Positions 43,557-53,538 of a stretch of 64,000 nt of DNA are shown piece by piece. The first letter of the stretch is position 1; each line of letters starts with the position of its first letter. Under the pieces are notes generated by a model, which saw only the letters and a program-made list of their open reading frames with translations, was not told the origin of the DNA and ran no database searches. The stretch spans positions 16,420 to 80,419 of the forward strand of contig DIXP01000098.1 in assembly GCA_002436065.1 (NCBI GenBank), in the 5' to 3' direction. Both the position numbers and the translations under genes were made by a program. Source of the DNA: Chloroflexi bacterium UBA6077 (GTDB taxonomy: Bacteria > Chloroflexota > UBA6077).

Positions 43557-44432
43557 CTACAGCTTCTCGGCCGCCCGCCTTCTCTGGGCCTCCCACTCCA
43601 GACGATGCTTCTGTCCCTGCTCCAATTCCTTGAAGAGGTCTGGTCGCTCGGCCACGAGTTCGTTCCGGAAGCACTCCAACTGCTCAACCAGCCTGTCTAG
43701 TTGCATTACCACATTGTCCCCGTTGGTTGCCAAGATGTCGGCAAACATCTTCGGGTCGTGGCCAGCCAGACGGGTGGCGATCTCGAAGCCCCCCGCGGCC
43801 ACGGCCGACATCTCCCGCCAGCCCGGCCCAGCAGCCAGGCTCCGCACCAAGGCGGTGGAGAGGAGATAGGGCAGGTGGCTTACTCCAGCCACCAGGCCAT
43901 CGTGCTCCGCGGCATCCACGAAATACGCAGACGCCCCAATCTGTTGGACCAGCTTGACCATGGTGTCCACAGCATCGGTGGGGGCCGTTGGAGAGGGAAC
44001 GAGACAGTAGACACTGTTCTGGAAGAGGGATGCCTTCGGCGCATCCACCCCACTCGTCTGCCTGCCGGTCATGGGGTGGCCGCCGACAAAAGCCACTCGG
44101 GATGGCAGGAGCTCCTGGGCCTTCAGCAGGATCTCCCGCTTGGTGCTACCGGTGTCTGTCACCACGCAGCCCTCGGATAGTGACTCGGCCATCCGTGCAA
44201 ACAGATCGGGGATTGCTCCTACCGGAGTGGCCACAATCACCAGGTCCGAGCCGACCACCGCGTCCGGGAGGTAGCGCTCCACCTTGTCGACGGCCTTCAG
44301 CTTGCTAGCCCTGGTGGCCGCATCGTACTGGAGGTCGTGGCCGACAACGCGCGGTGGGTTCTTCAACTGCTTCAGAGCGAGCCCGAGGGACGCACCTATG
44401 AGACCCAGCCCGACGATGGTGACTTGCTGCAT
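43557..44432 (-). CDS. tyrA: Prephenate dehydrogenase
   Basis: 291 residues. NAD-binding GLGLIGASLGLALK at the N-terminus, VVTDTGSTKREI, VGGHPMTGRQTSGVDAP and the helical domain with DAAEHDGLVAGVSHLPYLLS. It converts prephenate to hydroxyphenylpyruvate for tyrosine synthesis. No ACT domain is present. It ends a three-gene minus-strand operon with gaps of 14 and 6 bases. No other aromatic pathway genes are nearby. Confidence 0.94.
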   Translation of the reverse strand: MQQVTIVGLGLIGASLGLALKQLKNPPRVVGHDLQYDAATRASKLKAVDKVERYLPDAVVGSDLVIVATPVGAIPDLFARMAESLSEGCVVTDTGSTKREILLKAQELLPSRVAFVGGHPMTGRQTSGVDAPKASLFQNSVYCLVPSPTAPTDAVDTMVKLVQQIGASAYFVDAAEHDGLVAGVSHLPYLLSTALVRSLAAGPGWREMSAVAAGGFEIATRLAGHDPKMFADILATNGDNVVMQLDRLVEQLECFRNELVAERPDLFKELEQGQKHRLEWEAQRRRAAEKL

Positions 44433-44446
44433 CGCTTAAAACCACC

Positions 44447-44980
44447 TCAATTGTGACTGTCTGCTCTGCGCAGCTTCGCTAAGGCATCGCGAGTCCATTG
44501 GACATCGGGAATACCACCAACCAGCTGCGGATCTTGCTGGTGCAATTCTACCAGACGCCACAGCCGCTCATCGCATCCCGCCTGCGCCAGCATGCTTGCT
44601 CCGAGGCGAGGATGGTTGGCGATCACGTAGTAGGGCATCCACCAGTGGGATTCGCCGGATGCCCCCATGAAGAGCGGTGGGAAGGCCCGAAACAGGGGCG
44701 CCAGGAGGACGTAGAGCGTCCGATGAACAACCCCTAGCCTGTAGCGAGCCTTCCCCACATCATGCAGGAGAGCCGCTCGCACGATGATCTCATCGGCCTC
44801 ACCTTCGGCGAGGAGCCACCGTGCGACCCGTGCACAGTGAATCTGGTCTGGCCGCTGCATCCGCTGGAAAAGGGCACGTTCCGAAGGCGAGAGCCATCGT
44901 GCCGCTAGCGCCCAGTCTTCCGGGCCCATGGCGGCCATCAGGTTGCTCAGCCCCTGGCGAATTCGGTAAATCGCTCCCAC
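44447..44980 (-). CDS. HD-domain phosphohydrolase-like protein
   Basis: 177 residues. LFQRMQRPDQIHCARVARWLL leads into the HD core ALLHDVGKARYRLG (His-Asp metal pair), with a further His in YVIANHPRLGASMLAQAG. A hydrophobic segment (YVLLAPLFRAFPPLFMG) lies between. Similar small HD proteins hydrolyse phosphate esters, but the substrate is unknown. Same operon as tyrA and the M50 protease. Confidence 0.85.
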   Translation of the reverse strand: MGAIYRIRQGLSNLMAAMGPEDWALAARWLSPSERALFQRMQRPDQIHCARVARWLLAEGEADEIIVRAALLHDVGKARYRLGVVHRTLYVLLAPLFRAFPPLFMGASGESHWWMPYYVIANHPRLGASMLAQAGCDERLWRLVELHQQDPQLVGGIPDVQWTRDALAKLRRADSHN

Positions 44981-44986
44981 GAGAAG

Positions 44987-45610
44987 CTATCGGATGCCCG
45001 TGACGATGGGGAACAGCACACCGAAAGGCGGGCCAATCAACGCCCCGAACAGATCCAGCTTGAACACAAAGGATAGGGCGAACAGGGACATAAGCGCCGC
45101 CGGTCCATACTGCGCCAACGGTGCAATCTTCTGCGCCATCGCCTGCGGCAGGATGCCCATCAACACCGAGAAGCCATCCAGCGGAGGCAGCGGTATCAAA
45201 TTGAACACTGCCAGCAGCACATTGACGTAGGCAATCGCCACCACGTACTCCATGACGATGTCAGGAAACGGCATGCCGAACCTGATGGGGAGTCCGAAGA
45301 CTGCGGCGGTGACCAGGTTCGAGAGCGGTCCGGCGAAGGCAACCAGGGCCATACCTAGTACCGGCGCGATCCGGAAAAGCCAGGGCCTAACCGACACCGG
45401 CTTGCCCCAGCCGAACCCTACAAATAGGAGGGCAATGGTGCCCATTGGGTCCAGATGTTTCAGCGGATTCAGGGTTAGACGCCCCTCTTGCTGCGGACCG
45501 CGATCACCCAGTAGGTGGGCAGCCAGGGCGTGGCTGGCCTCATGGACGGCGATCGCAATGATGAAAGCCGGTGCAAACAAGAGTATGCGGTTCAGGTCGA
45601 AGAAGTTCAT
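44987..45610 (-). CDS. Site-2-protease (M50) family membrane metalloprotease
   Basis: 207 residues, five or six helices. Zinc motif HEASH in AIAVHEASHALAAHLLGD (about residues 23-27) and the third ligand region NLIPLPPLDGFSVL near 145. No PDZ or CBS domain, so it belongs to the minimal group of this family. Probably cleaves membrane-embedded substrates. An extended -10 promoter lies about 60 bases upstream. Confidence 0.9.
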   Translation of the reverse strand: MNFFDLNRILLFAPAFIIAIAVHEASHALAAHLLGDRGPQQEGRLTLNPLKHLDPMGTIALLFVGFGWGKPVSVRPWLFRIAPVLGMALVAFAGPLSNLVTAAVFGLPIRFGMPFPDIVMEYVVAIAYVNVLLAVFNLIPLPPLDGFSVLMGILPQAMAQKIAPLAQYGPAALMSLFALSFVFKLDLFGALIGPPFGVLFPIVTGIR

Positions 45611-45669
45611 CGGTACTCCGTGGAATGGGGCGCCCGAGAGAGACGCCTCAATTCGTGCTAACAGGCCAA

Positions 45670-45678
45670 ATTATAGCA
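45670..45678 (-). promoter_or_regulatory. Extended -10 promoter of the M50-HD-tyrA operon
   Basis: Minus strand TGcTATAAT, a complete extended -10 element, about 60 bases before the M50 ATG; no good -35 box. Confidence 0.5.
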
Positions 45679-45786
45679 CAGGACAGGCCTGGCTTCGCCC
45701 GATACGCAGTTTATAGGAATTAATACATAGTTAACGAGTACAAGGGTAGAGGCATTAGTCACCTGAAAGCTCGCTCCACATCTGGC

Positions 45787-46104
45787 TCAGGGCGTCGCCA
45801 GGTATCTCCTCAGAGAGGGCGTTGAGGCGCATCCCACAGGGGGCCAGGAGGGGGGCAACTCCTCCATCAAGGAGCGGCCGAGATCGTTGTCTTCCAGCGC
45901 GTCGTGGCGAAAACCCGCGGCCTCGAGACCATCCAATCCCTTTTGCCGCATCAGTACCTTGATCCTACCAGCCCCGCCTACCCCACCTCGCACCCCAGAT
46001 TTAGATGCGTCGGCCCTGGTTGCCCCATCATTGGGTTGGACCCTCAGGGGCCGAAATTGGTATAATTTCCTGATGGTTTCGCGCGGCTGCGGCTGCACCC
46101 ACAC
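45787..46104 (-). other. Unassigned minus-strand open frame, possible gene remnant
   Basis: A 105-codon frame in a 525-base gap. The middle (RIKVLMRQKGLDGLEAAGF) looks protein-like, but both ends are low-complexity and the frame could shift near 45860 to continue as GMRLNALSEEIPGDALSQMW. I recognise no family. It overlaps the uvrB promoter region. The rest of 45611-46135 contains only the two promoters. Confidence 0.2.
46036..46066 (+). promoter_or_regulatory. Promoter of uvrB
   Basis: Extended -10 TGgTATAAT (46058-46066), with TTGGAC 19 bases upstream of the hexamer. About 65 bases before the uvrB start. Confidence 0.6.
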
Positions 46105-46135
46105 TGTTTTCAGCGTGCGTTAGGAGTACCCTGTC

Positions 46136-48106
46136 TTGCCTGAGTTTCAGCTTTCATCCGAATTCGATCCTACCGGCGATCAGCCACAGGCCATCGCCAG
46201 CCTCATCGAGGGGCTGAAGTCTGGAATGAAGTGCCAGACTCTGCTGGGCGTGACCGGTTCCGGCAAGACGTTTACTATGGCCAACATCATTGCCCAGATG
46301 CATCGGCCAGCCCTCGTCCTTGCGCCCAACAAGACGCTGGCCGCCCAGCTATGCTCGGAGTTCAAGGAGTTCTTCCCCCACAACGCGGTGGAGTACTTCG
46401 TCAGCTACTACGACTACTACCAGCCGGAGGCGTACGTACCCAAGAGCGACCTCTACATCGAGAAGGATGCCTCACTCAACGAGGAGATCGACCGCCTCCG
46501 CCACGCGGCCACCAAGTCCCTTTTCGAACGGCGGGACGTGGTCATCGTGGCCTCGGTGTCCTGCATCTACGGCCTTGGTTCCCCTGAGGAGTACGGCAAC
46601 GTCGTACTGACCCTACGGCGCGGCGAGCAGCGCAAGCGAGACAAGGTGCTGCGCTTCCTGACGGACATCCACTACGAGCGCAACGACTTCAACTTTGGTC
46701 GCGGCAAGTTCCGGGTGCGCGGCGACACCCTGGAGATCCAGCCGATCGGCGAGGAAATCGCCATCCGTGTCGAGTTCTGGGGCGACGAGGTGGAGCGGAT
46801 CTCCGAGGTGGACGCCCTGACGGGTGAGCTGTTGGTGGAGAAGACCCAGGTGGACATCTACCCGGCTAAGCACTTCGTGACCACTCAGGAGAAGCTGCAG
46901 GAGGCGATCCGGGACATCGAGCAGGAACTGGCCGAGCGGCTCAACGAGCTGAAGGGTGACGGCAAGCTGCTGGAGGCGCAGCGGCTGGAGCAGCGAACCC
47001 GCTACGACCTGGAGATGCTGGGTGAGGCGGGCTACTGCAACGGCGTGGAGAACTACTCACGCCACCTATCCCGTCGAGCCGCCGGCAGCATGCCCTGGAC
47101 CCTCCTGGATTACTTCCCGGACGACTGGCTGCTGTTCACCGATGAGTCCCACCTGTCTATCCCACAGGTGAGGGGTATGTACGGGGGTGATTACTCCCGG
47201 AAGAGGACTCTGGTGGACTTCGGGTTCCGGCTGCCCTCCGCCCTGGACAACCGACCGCTGACTTTCACGGAGTTCGAGGGCCATATGAACCAGGTTGTCT
47301 TCGTCTCCGCCACGCCGGGTCCTTACGAGAGGGAGCACAGCTCTCAGATCGTAGAGCAGGTGATCCGTCCCACAGGTCTGCTGGAACCCACCCTGGAGAT
47401 CAAGCCGACGGCCGGGCAGATAGACGACCTGCTGGAGCAGGTCCGCACCCGTGTGGAGCGGGGTGAGCGAGCGCTGATCACCACCCTGACGAAGCGGATG
47501 TCCGAGGATCTGGCGGACTACCTGCGTGAGATGGGGATCAAGGTCCACTACCTCCACTCGGAGGTAGAGACCCTGGAGCGGATCGAGATCCTGCGAGACC
47601 TGCGGCTGGGAGTGTACGATGTAGTGGTGGGGATCAACCTGCTGCGGGAGGGGCTGGATCTGCCCGAGGTGTCCCTGGTGGCGATCCTCGACGCGGACAA
47701 GGAGGGCTTCCTCCGGTCGGAGGGCGCCCTGATTCAGACGATGGGCCGGGCAGCCCGGCACGTGGACGGCCACGTCATCATGTACGCAGACGTAGTAACC
47801 GACTCCATGCGTAGGGCCATCGACGAGACCTACCGCCGTCGGAAGATCCAGTCGGAGTACAACCATCAGCACGGCATAACGCCGGTTGGCATCCGCAAGG
47901 CGATCAAGGACATTTCCAGCCGGGTGAAGGCCGTGGCCGAGGAGGTGGCCTCCTACGAGGTCGGCTCTCCGCTCGCCAGGGACGAGGTCACTCGTCTGAT
48001 CAAGGATCTGGAGCAGCAGATGAAGCAGGCATCCAAGAACCTCGAGTTCGAGAAGGCCGCCCTCCTCCGCGACCAGATCATCGAACTGCGACGGCAGATA
48101 GCTTAG
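46136..48106 (+). CDS. uvrB: Excinuclease ABC subunit B
   Basis: 656 residues. TTG start with taggagt upstream. Walker A GVTGSGKTFTMA near 38, the beta-hairpin YYDYYQPEAYVP near 92-103, helicase motifs including DESHLSIPQ and the C-terminal RAARHVDGHVIMYAD, and a final UVR domain (about 620-656). It verifies DNA damage after UvrA loading. uvrA follows after 210 bases. Confidence 0.98.
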   Translation: MPEFQLSSEFDPTGDQPQAIASLIEGLKSGMKCQTLLGVTGSGKTFTMANIIAQMHRPALVLAPNKTLAAQLCSEFKEFFPHNAVEYFVSYYDYYQPEAYVPKSDLYIEKDASLNEEIDRLRHAATKSLFERRDVVIVASVSCIYGLGSPEEYGNVVLTLRRGEQRKRDKVLRFLTDIHYERNDFNFGRGKFRVRGDTLEIQPIGEEIAIRVEFWGDEVERISEVDALTGELLVEKTQVDIYPAKHFVTTQEKLQEAIRDIEQELAERLNELKGDGKLLEAQRLEQRTRYDLEMLGEAGYCNGVENYSRHLSRRAAGSMPWTLLDYFPDDWLLFTDESHLSIPQVRGMYGGDYSRKRTLVDFGFRLPSALDNRPLTFTEFEGHMNQVVFVSATPGPYEREHSSQIVEQVIRPTGLLEPTLEIKPTAGQIDDLLEQVRTRVERGERALITTLTKRMSEDLADYLREMGIKVHYLHSEVETLERIEILRDLRLGVYDVVVGINLLREGLDLPEVSLVAILDADKEGFLRSEGALIQTMGRAARHVDGHVIMYADVVTDSMRRAIDETYRRRKIQSEYNHQHGITPVGIRKAIKDISSRVKAVAEEVASYEVGSPLARDEVTRLIKDLEQQMKQASKNLEFEKAALLRDQIIELRRQIA

Positions 48107-48157
48107 GGAGTGGCGAGTGTCGAGTGCTGGTACTCGACCAAAGTGATGTTGACAGGC

Positions 48158-48250
48158 CGCGGGAGCGGCCCATCCCTGGGAGCGCGGGCCGCTGGTCCGC
48201 CTGTCCTCGCGGGCTCGCCGCCCGCGCTCCCAGCAGGCGGCGAGCCGCCT
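48158..48250. repeat. GC-rich interspersed repeat between uvrB and uvrA, copy 2
   Basis: Contains a perfect 13-base inverted repeat tgggagcgcgggc / gcccgcgctccca (48177-48189 with 48220-48232). The part 48210-48240 matches 32100-32130 in 28 of 31 bases. No promoter or terminator feature is apparent. Confidence 0.6.
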
Positions 48251-48316
48251 AGCAGCATCGGTCTGGTCGAGCACTGACGATGACGTCAGCACTAACAACT
48301 CAGCATTGGTGGACAA

Positions 48317-51277
48317 GTGGGACAAGACTACATAGAGATTCGCGGTGCGCGCGAACACAATCTGAAGAACGTATCGCTGAAGATACCCAGGGACAAGCTG
48401 GTGGTGATTACCGGGCTCTCCGGCTCCGGCAAGTCATCCCTGGCCTTCGATACCATCTACGCGGAGGGGCAGCGGCGCTACGTGGAGTCGCTGAGCGCCT
48501 ACGCTCGCCAATTCCTCGGCCAGATGGAGAAGCCCGATGTGGATTACATCGGTGGACTCTCACCTGCCATTTCCATAGACCAGAAGGCTTCCAGCCACAA
48601 CCCGCGCTCCACGGTGGGCACAGTCACCGAGATCTACGACTACCTTCGGCTGCTGTTCGCCAGGATCGGCAAGCCCCACTGCCCTAAATGCGGCCGATTG
48701 ATCTCGCAGCAGACGGTGGAGCAGATGGTGGATGCCGTGCTGGGTCTGCCGGCGGGGACGCGGCTCATGGTCCTCGGGCCGGTGATCCGGGACAGGAAGG
48801 GCGAGCACCAGGGGATCCTGGAGGATATCCGCAAGGCCGGCTTCGTCCGCGCCCGCATCGACGGCCAGGTGCAGGATCTGGGAGAGACGATCAAGCTGGT
48901 GAAGAACAAGAAGCACATCATCGAGGTGGTGGTCGACCGTCTGGCCACCCCTGCCCCTGACGATGAGGAGTTGGACGCCTCCCGGAGTCGCCTGTCAGAC
49001 TCCATGGAGACGGCGCTGAAGCTGGGCGCGGGCACTGTGATAGTGTCCATCATCGACGGGGAGGAGATCACCTTCTCCGAGAACTTCGCCTGTGTGGAGT
49101 GCGGATTCAGCATCGGGGAGATTGCGCCCAGGAACTTCTCCTTCAACAGCCCCCACGGGGCCTGTCCGGAGTGCACCGGTCTGGGCTCGAAGCTGGAGAT
49201 CGACCCGAGCCTGGTCATCCCCAACAAAGACCTCTCGATCGCGGAAGGGGCGATTCAGCCGTGGAGCCGCGCAAGCACCACCGATAGCTACTACTCACAC
49301 ATCCTGGGGGCAGTCGCGAACCACTACGGGTTCTCCACAAAGGCACCAGTCAAGGACTTGAAGCAGGAGCATCTTGACCTGGTCCTTTACGGGACGCGGG
49401 GGGAGAGGGTCAAGGTCAAGCACCAGCACCGCGACGGACGCGTCCACGAGTACATGATAGCGTACGAAGGGGTCATTCCAAACCTTGAGCGACGCTACCG
49501 CGAGACCGAGTCGGACTACATCCGGAGCGAGATCGAGCGCTACATGGCTAGCCGACCCTGCCCAGCATGCAACGGCGCCAGGCTCAAGCCTGAGATGCTG
49601 GCTGTGACGCTGGCGGGTCGCTCCATCGTGGATGTCACCAGACTCTCCGTCTGGCGAGCGTTGGAGTTCTTCCGGTACCTCGAGGGGGAGCCTGGAGCCT
49701 TCCGAGGGATAGCCTTTGTGCCGGCCACCTATGAGGCGGAGGACCAGCCGCTCGGCGAGCGAGATATGCTTATAGCCAGGATCATTCTGAAGGAGATCAA
49801 GGCTCGGCTCGGCTTCCTGGTGGATGTGGGCCTGGACTACCTGACGGTGGACCGGACGGCCGCGACCCTCTCCGGAGGCGAATCCCAGCGAATCAGGCTG
49901 GCTACCCAGATTGGGTCGGGCCTGGTGGGGGTTCTGTACATCCTGGACGAGCCGAGCATCGGATTGCACCAGAGGGATAATGCGCGGCTGATCCAGACCC
50001 TCACCCGGCTGCGAGAGTTGGGGAACACCCTCATCGTCGTGGAGCACGACGAGGATACAATTCGGAGTGCCGACTATGTGGTGGACGTTGGGCCAGGTGC
50101 CGGCGAGCATGGAGGCCGGATCGTGGCCGCGGGAACCGTGGACGAGATCGTGGCCTGCCCCGAGTCCATCACCGGCAAGTTCCTGAGCGGCGAAATGTCT
50201 GTGCCCGTGCCCGAGAGTCGCCGTCAGGGCAATGGGAAGGCGCTCACGATCGTTGGGGCGCGGGAGAATAACCTCAAGAACATCGACGTAACAGTGCCGC
50301 TGGGTCTGTTCGTGGCCGTCACAGGAGTGTCAGGGTCGGGCAAGAGTAGCCTGGTATCGGACATCCTGCACCGCCGGCTGGCGCAGCAGCTGTTCAGGGC
50401 CAAGGAACGCGCGGGGGACCACGACCGGATCGAGGGGCTGGAGTACCTAGACAAGGTGATCGACATCGACCAGTCGCCCATCGGCCGGACGCCGAGGTCC
50501 AACCCTGCAACCTACACCGGAGCCTTCACACCCATCCGCGAGCTGTTCGCCTCGCTGCCCGAGGCGCGGATGCGGGGCTACCTTCCGGGTCGCTTCTCCT
50601 TCAACGTCAAGGGTGGAAGGTGCGAGGCCTGCCACGGTGAGGGCATTATTCAGATCGAGATGCATTTCTTGCCGGACGTATATGTACCTTGCGAGGTGTG
50701 CAAGGGTAAGAGATACAACCGTGAGGCGCTCGAGATCCGGTACAAGGGCAAGAACATCTTCGACGTACTCGAGATGACTGTGGAGGAGGCGTTGTCCTTC
50801 TTCGAGAATATCCCCAGCATCAGGAACAAGCTGGCCACGCTGAACGATGTCGGACTGGGTTACGTAAGGTTGGGGCAGCCGGCGACGACCCTCTCGGGCG
50901 GCGAGGCCCAGAGGGTGAAGCTGGCCTCGGAGCTGTCCAAACGGGCGACCGGCCGGACCCTGTACATCCTGGATGAGCCGACGACCGGGTTGCACTTCGC
51001 CGATGTGGGCCGGCTGCTGGAGGTGCTGAACAGGTTGGTGGACGCTGGCAACTCCGTGGTGGTGATCGAGCACAACCTCGACGTGGTGAAGGTTGCTGAC
51101 TGGATCATCGACCTGGGTCCAGAGGGCGGCGACGCTGGCGGCTGGGTTGTTGCCACCGGCACACCGGAGGATGTGGCGGCCAGCCCTCACTCATTCACCG
51201 GCCAGTTCCTGAAACGGATCTTTGCTGTCTCGGCAGACAGCGCCGGCAGCCGCCTTGTCGCGGCCAACCAGGCGTAG
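48317..51277 (+). CDS. uvrA: Excinuclease ABC subunit A
   Basis: 986 residues, slightly longer than the usual 940-960. GTG start. Walker A GLSGSGKSSLAFDTIYAEGQ and GVSGSGKSSLVSDIL, ABC signatures TLSGGESQRIRLA and TLSGGEAQRVKLA, and zinc modules CPKCGRL, CVECGF/CPECTG, CPACNG and CEACHGEG with CEVCKGKR. It detects damage with UvrB in nucleotide excision repair. The C-terminal about 20 residues are extra and Ala/Ser-rich. Confidence 0.98.
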   Translation: MGQDYIEIRGAREHNLKNVSLKIPRDKLVVITGLSGSGKSSLAFDTIYAEGQRRYVESLSAYARQFLGQMEKPDVDYIGGLSPAISIDQKASSHNPRSTVGTVTEIYDYLRLLFARIGKPHCPKCGRLISQQTVEQMVDAVLGLPAGTRLMVLGPVIRDRKGEHQGILEDIRKAGFVRARIDGQVQDLGETIKLVKNKKHIIEVVVDRLATPAPDDEELDASRSRLSDSMETALKLGAGTVIVSIIDGEEITFSENFACVECGFSIGEIAPRNFSFNSPHGACPECTGLGSKLEIDPSLVIPNKDLSIAEGAIQPWSRASTTDSYYSHILGAVANHYGFSTKAPVKDLKQEHLDLVLYGTRGERVKVKHQHRDGRVHEYMIAYEGVIPNLERRYRETESDYIRSEIERYMASRPCPACNGARLKPEMLAVTLAGRSIVDVTRLSVWRALEFFRYLEGEPGAFRGIAFVPATYEAEDQPLGERDMLIARIILKEIKARLGFLVDVGLDYLTVDRTAATLSGGESQRIRLATQIGSGLVGVLYILDEPSIGLHQRDNARLIQTLTRLRELGNTLIVVEHDEDTIRSADYVVDVGPGAGEHGGRIVAAGTVDEIVACPESITGKFLSGEMSVPVPESRRQGNGKALTIVGARENNLKNIDVTVPLGLFVAVTGVSGSGKSSLVSDILHRRLAQQLFRAKERAGDHDRIEGLEYLDKVIDIDQSPIGRTPRSNPATYTGAFTPIRELFASLPEARMRGYLPGRFSFNVKGGRCEACHGEGIIQIEMHFLPDVYVPCEVCKGKRYNREALEIRYKGKNIFDVLEMTVEEALSFFENIPSIRNKLATLNDVGLGYVRLGQPATTLSGGEAQRVKLASELSKRATGRTLYILDEPTTGLHFADVGRLLEVLNRLVDAGNSVVVIEHNLDVVKVADWIIDLGPEGGDAGGWVVATGTPEDVAASPHSFTGQFLKRIFAVSADSAGSRLVAANQA

Positions 51278-51353
51278 GGGAAATGCGCTTCTCCTGCTGC
51301 TCTGACATCGGGACGATGACAGGCGGCGAAGCCGCCGAATGGATGTAGAATGG

Positions 51354-51444
51354 ATGTAGCCGCAACCTTCAGGTTGCGCGCAGCCAGTTGGCTTGGAGGC
51401 GGCTTGCCCAACAGGTACGCGCAAGCTAAAGCATGCGGCTACAT
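51354..51444. repeat. 100-base palindromic interspersed repeat, copy B
   Basis: Same family as 33432-33541, same orientation: atgtagccgcaaccttcagg start and gcggctacat end. A short ggcggc-gaa-gccgcc palindrome and a duplicated ggatgtag lie just before it. Confidence 0.8.
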
Positions 51445-51528
51445 TCCTACGCAGACGAACGGGGCGAGACGCCCGAAGCAGGCATACGATAGCCTGGATA
51501 CGAGCCTATCAGGGGGGATGAGAAACCC

Positions 51529-53538
51529 GTGCTCACCAGAGAAGACATAGAGAACCGAGGGTGCAGCGAGGCTTCGAGAGCAGAGCCCGAGGCGGCCCTC
51601 AAATCCTCTTCATCCGCTCAGTCTCACTCTCGCTACTTCCCTGCCTTTCTAGACCTGCGAGGCAGGCTGGCAATTGTTGTAGGGGGCGGGGAGGTTGCTT
51701 TCCGGAAGGTCGAGTCACTGCTCGCTGCCGGAGCGAAGGTAAGGGTAATCGCGCCGCAAATGCACAGAGGCCTGGAGCTGCTGGAATCCCGGGGTGAGAT
51801 AGAGCTGTGCCGCGGGGTGTACCAACCTGGAGATCTGACCGGCGCCATGGTTGTGGTGGCGGCAAGCTCTGAGACCGACGTTAACCGAGAGGTGTGGGGG
51901 GAAGCTTCGGAGCGAAACCAGCTGGTTAACGTCGTGGATGTCCCCGAGCTGTGCAACTTCATCGTCCCCTCCATCATCAAGCGGGATGAACTGACGCTGG
52001 CTATCTCCACGGGAGGGCTTAGCCCGGCCCTGGCCAAGCGGATGAGGCAGAAGCTGGAGGAGGTGCTTGTTCCCGAGTACGGACCGTTTCTCCGGATGCT
52101 GGGCACCTTGAGGACGCGGGTAAGGCAGGAGTTGCCCCTCCCCGTGCAGCGTGAGGCGTTCTGGGGAGAGGTTGTCAACTCTGATGCCTTTGACCTGTTC
52201 CGGCGGAAGGGCGAGGCGGAGTGTCTCCAGCGGATAGAGGATATCTTCCATAGGGTTCGGGACGGCGAGCCTGCCGTTATCATTGCGGTGGGGCTGAACC
52301 ACAAGGTAGCCCCGGTGGAGATGCGGGAGCGTTTCGCCATGAGCGGAGATCGGCTCGCTGAGGTGCTGGATGCCCTGGGGAGTATTGCGCGGGAGCGCGT
52401 GGTACTCTCCACCTGCAACCGGACGGAGGTCTACGCCGTACCTCAGCGACCCAAACAGGCGGCTGAGGAGATCAAGAACTTCTTGCACCAGCAGCAGTGC
52501 CCCGACATCGATGACGCTGCGGTGTTCTCATGCCTGTATGTCCAAAGGAACGGGAATGCCTCTCGCCAGCTCTTCGGGGTAGCCTCTGGCATCGACTCCA
52601 TGATCCTGGGCGAGCCCCAGATATTGGGACAGGTCCGGGATGCCTACGAGTTCGCTGCGGAGCGGGGAGCGGTGGGTCCCATCCTGAGCGGTATGTTCCA
52701 GCGAGCGCTGGCGGCAGGTAAGCGGGCCAGGACGGAGACCGGTATCTCGCGCAGCGCTGCCTCGGTGAGCCATGCGGCGGTGGAGCTGGCAAAAGGGGTT
52801 TTCGGCGAGATCGGCGCCTTGACGGTGCTGGTGGTGGGCGCGGGAGAGATGGGCGAGCTAACCGCAAAGAACCTGGTGGACAACGGGGTTCGCCGGATCC
52901 TGGTGGTCAACCGGACGAGGGGGCGAGCCGAAGAGCTCGCCGCACGTTTTGGCGGAACCGCCGTCGGTTGGGAGTCCATGGAAGAGGCGCTGGGGGCCGC
53001 GGACATCGTGATCACCTCCACGGGCTCTCCAGATCCGGTGTTCGACGTTCCTCTGCTGGGTTGCACGATGGAGGCTCGCGACTGGCGCCCCCTCGTACTG
53101 GTGGACATAGCGGTACCCAGGGATGTGGAGCCTGCCGTTGGCACGATGCGCGGCGTCCACCTGTATGACATAGACGACCTCCAGGAAGTGGTCCAGTCGA
53201 ACCTGAAGGAGCGCGAGAAGGAGGTCGCCAAGGTTCAGGCGATCATCGACGAGGAACTGACCGACTTCCTGGGCTGGATGCGCTGCCAGGACGTGATCCC
53301 CACTATCGTGTCGCTGCGCGAGAGATTGGAAGCCATTCGCCAAGCGGAGTTGGCCAAGCACAAGGGCCGGCTGAGCCTTGGCGAAAAGGACACCAGAGCC
53401 CTGGACGCTATGACCCAAGCGATCATCAATAAGATACTCCATACCCCTACGGTTCGGCTGAAGGCCCAGGCGAACGACGGCGCCTGCGGCCTCTACCTGG
53501 ACGCCCTCAAAGAGCTGTTCGGGCTGGAAGAGGAATGA
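51529..53538 (+). CDS. hemA: Fusion of precorrin-2 dehydrogenase (Met8/SirC-like) and glutamyl-tRNA reductase
   Basis: 669 residues, GTG start. Residues about 36-240 form a siroheme-synthase N domain: FLDLRGRLAIVVGGGEVAFRK binds NAD, and LTLAISTGGLSPALAKRMR follows. Residues about 247-669 form HemA: VGLNHKVAPVEMRERFAM, the catalytic Cys in LSTCNRTEVY, GIDSMILGEPQILGQV, NADPH motif VVGAGEMGELTAKNL, and the helical dimerisation domain. It makes glutamate-semialdehyde for tetrapyrroles and oxidises precorrin-2 toward siroheme. The stop overlaps hemC (ATGA). Confidence 0.93.
   Translation: MLTREDIENRGCSEASRAEPEAALKSSSSAQSHSRYFPAFLDLRGRLAIVVGGGEVAFRKVESLLAAGAKVRVIAPQMHRGLELLESRGEIELCRGVYQPGDLTGAMVVVAASSETDVNREVWGEASERNQLVNVVDVPELCNFIVPSIIKRDELTLAISTGGLSPALAKRMRQKLEEVLVPEYGPFLRMLGTLRTRVRQELPLPVQREAFWGEVVNSDAFDLFRRKGEAECLQRIEDIFHRVRDGEPAVIIAVGLNHKVAPVEMRERFAMSGDRLAEVLDALGSIARERVVLSTCNRTEVYAVPQRPKQAAEEIKNFLHQQQCPDIDDAAVFSCLYVQRNGNASRQLFGVASGIDSMILGEPQILGQVRDAYEFAAERGAVGPILSGMFQRALAAGKRARTETGISRSAASVSHAAVELAKGVFGEIGALTVLVVGAGEMGELTAKNLVDNGVRRILVVNRTRGRAEELAARFGGTAVGWESMEEALGAADIVITSTGSPDPVFDVPLLGCTMEARDWRPLVLVDIAVPRDVEPAVGTMRGVHLYDIDDLQEVVQSNLKEREKEVAKVQAIIDEELTDFLGWMRCQDVIPTIVSLRERLEAIRQAELAKHKGRLSLGEKDTRALDAMTQAIINKILHTPTVRLKAQANDGACGLYLDALKELFGLEEE

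Noticed and set aside
47066..48358. 430-codon minus-strand open frame opposite uvrB
   Set aside because: Shadow of uvrB caused by high GC; no recognisable motif and composition dominated by Leu/His/Gln.
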